DNA of 8,350 bases from Boseongicola sp. SB0662_bin_57. Its GTDB lineage: Bacteria > Pseudomonadota > Alphaproteobacteria > Rhodobacterales > Rhodobacteraceae. The DNA lies in the NCBI GenBank assembly GCA_009839535.1, contig VXPN01000327.1, positions 1 through 8,350 of the forward strand, written 5' to 3'. Every line of letters starts with the position of its first letter. The stretch's first letter is position 1. Positions 7,044-8,350 of this stretch are shown here, piece after piece. Below the pieces are notes generated by a model, which ran no database searches, had not been told where the DNA came from, and saw only the letters and a program-made list of their open reading frames with translations. The position numbers and the translations under genes are program-made.

Positions 7044-7076
7044 CCCAAGGCCGCCTGGATGGACGACCTGAACCCG
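7044..7076 (-). repeat. CRISPR spacer 27, identical to spacer 17
   Basis: Second copy of the 33-base spacer at 6434-6466. It is nearer the presumed leader, so in the usual reading it is the younger copy. Confidence 0.95.
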
Positions 7077-8141
7077 GGTCTATCCCCGCGTGTGCGGGGA
7101 AGCCCTCGCCGGCACGCCGGCGACGGTCCTGGGGGCGGGTCTATCCCCGCGTGTGCGGGGAAGCCCCGGGCCAACAACATGGACTTTCCGCAGGGACGGG
7201 TCTATCCCCGCGTGTGCGGGGAAGCCCTGAACGCGAAGCTGATCGTGTTGCCCGCAATGGGTCTATCCCCGCGTGTGCGGGGAAGCCTTTGCGCCGGGCG
7301 CTTGTGCAGCATTGAAAGCGGGTCTATCCCCGCGTGTGCGGGGAAGCCGAAGTGGCGACACTGGTCAAAACGCTTGTGCCGGGTCTATCCCCGCGTGTGC
7401 GGGGAAGCCCGTCCCGTCCCGTGCCCGTCACCTTCACCAGCGGGTCTATCCCCGCGTGTGCGGGGAAGCCGGCATTACTGCGGCCCCCACAAGAGCTTGG
7501 CGGGGTCTATCCCCGCGTGTGCGGGGAAGCCGCTCTCCCTCGGCGGCAAGAACCGCAATCGAGGGGTCTATCCCCGCGTGTGCGGGGAAGCCAACTCCGG
7601 GGACGTTGTGACGCTGCCCGAAAAAGGTCTATCCCCGCGTGTGCGGGGAAGCCGCAGAGGCTATGGACAGCGAAAGCGTGTTTCCGGGTCTATCCCCGCG
7701 TGTGCGGGGAAGCCGCGTTTCCGCCCCAGAACACCTGCAGTGCGCCGGGTCTATCCCCGCGTGTGCGGGGAAGCCTGCGCCTAGCTTCTCGATCTCGTGC
7801 ACTGTGACGGTCTATCCCCGCGTGTGCGGGGAAGCCATTACGCTGTAGAGCCACATAGTCTCTACTGCGGGTCTATCCCCGCGTGTGCGGGGAAGCCTCC
7901 CTCCGCCGTCTTCGCGGCCATCGGGATCAGGGTCTATCCCCGCGTGTGCGGGGAAGCCGCGGCGAAATGAAGTGCGGTGCTGCCTGATGCGGGTCTATCC
8001 CCGCGTGTGCGGGGAAGCCAGGAGCGCCGGGCGCGGAATCCCGTCGAGCGCGGGTCTATCCCCGCGTGTGCGGGGAAGCCTCAGAGGAGGGTGTCGTGAT
8101 GCATCCGTTCAAGGGTCTATCCCCGCGTGTGCGGGGAAGCC

Positions 8142-8174
8142 GACGAGGCCGAGAGCTACGGCAGTGGCCTGCAG
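8142..8174 (-). repeat. CRISPR spacer 45, repeated as spacer 48
   Basis: Its first 26 bases (plus-strand order) equal the 26 visible bases of spacer 48. Two unrelated spacers, 46 and 47, lie between the copies. Confidence 0.9.
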
Positions 8175-8324
8175 GGTCTATCCCCGCGTGTGCGGGGAAG
8201 CCTTCACGTCGTAGTATGCGCGCGCGCCGTCGTCGGGTCTATCCCCGCGTGTGCGGGGAAGCCAGCGCGTCCACGAGCGCCTGTGGCACGTCCGCGGGTC
8301 TATCCCCGCGTGTGCGGGGAAGCC

Positions 8325-8350
8325 GACGAGGCCGAGAGCTACGGCAGTGG
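8325..8350 (-). repeat. CRISPR spacer 48 (cut by window edge), matches spacer 45
   Basis: All 26 visible bases match the spacer at 8142-8174. The last bases lie outside the window, so full identity is not shown. Confidence 0.88.

Larger units (their letters stand above)
5433..8350 (-). CRISPR. Type I-E-like CRISPR array, 48 repeats visible, continues past right edge
   Basis: Forty-eight 28-nt repeats alternate with spacers at a 61-bp period; 47 spacers are complete and the 48th is cut at 26 nt. On the plus strand the repeat is GGTCTAT, stem CCCCGC, loop GTGT, stem GCGGGG, then AAGCC. A preceding G is present in 43 of 47 cases, making a 29-nt repeat with 32-nt spacers, the I-E geometry. The reverse complement aligns with the E. 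coli I-E repeat, and its 3' end would give a crRNA handle ATAGACCC (E. coli: ATAAACCG). Repeats 1 and 7 differ; the other 46 read identical. A degenerate repeat at the left end marks the trailer, so transcription should run on the minus strand from a leader right of 8350. Spacers 3/4, 17/27 and 45/48 are identical pairs. Cas genes are not in the window, so the subtype is inferred from the repeat. Spacer targets cannot be read here. Confidence 0.98.

Noticed and set aside
5448..8214. Many long plus-strand open frames rich in repeated peptides such as GLSPRVRGS, SIPACAGKP and VYPRVCGEA, and a minus-strand counterpart at 5619-5918
   Set aside because: They are the CRISPR repeat read in each frame. 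The repeat has no plus-strand stop and the 61-bp period shifts the frame each unit, so the frames stay open by chance. No ribosome site or codon signal supports them.
5433..8350. Self-targeting spacers against the helicase, Hsp70-like gene or IS remnant
   Set aside because: I compared some spacers by eye and saw no match, but did not check all exhaustively. A k-mer comparison of all spacers with the genome would settle it.

Overview
This window comes from a GC-rich bacterium. Nothing in it fixes the phylum, and a proteobacterium or an actinobacterium would both fit. It reads as the edge of a defence island, with three parts.

(1) Positions 1-4487, minus strand: a compact two-gene operon. A 1036-residue SNF2/RapA-type helicase is followed, 11 nt after its stop codon, by a divergent Hsp70/actin-fold ATPase. 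The ATPase runs off the left edge of the window. The pairing of a RapA-like DNA translocase with a DnaK-like ATPase does not match any named defence system I can place with confidence, so it is the best candidate here for something undescribed. Any further operon members lie to the left of position 1.

(2) Positions about 4557-5424: mobile-element debris. A decayed IS630-family transposase can be followed on the minus strand through at least five frame changes. It has lost its N-terminal quarter and two catalytic aspartates. Beyond its truncated 5' end is a perfect 19-bp inverted repeat, interleaved with a second 11-bp imperfect inverted pair. This debris forms the whole upstream flank of the helicase operon.

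(3) Positions 5433-8350: a long CRISPR array with 48 repeats visible, 47 complete spacers and one partial spacer, running off the right edge. Repeat sequence, 61-bp period and 6-bp stem are of the type I-E kind. The degenerate repeat at the left end, the repeat orientation and the position of the variable 29th base all say that the array is transcribed on the minus strand. The leader, and probably the cas genes, therefore lie to the right of the window. Three spacers occur twice (3=4, 17=27, 45=48) and one spacer is three bases short. No cas gene, tRNA, rRNA or riboswitch is visible.

If both modules work, the window joins an adaptive system (CRISPR) to a putative ATP-driven innate module (helicase plus Hsp70-like protein), with a dead insertion sequence between them.
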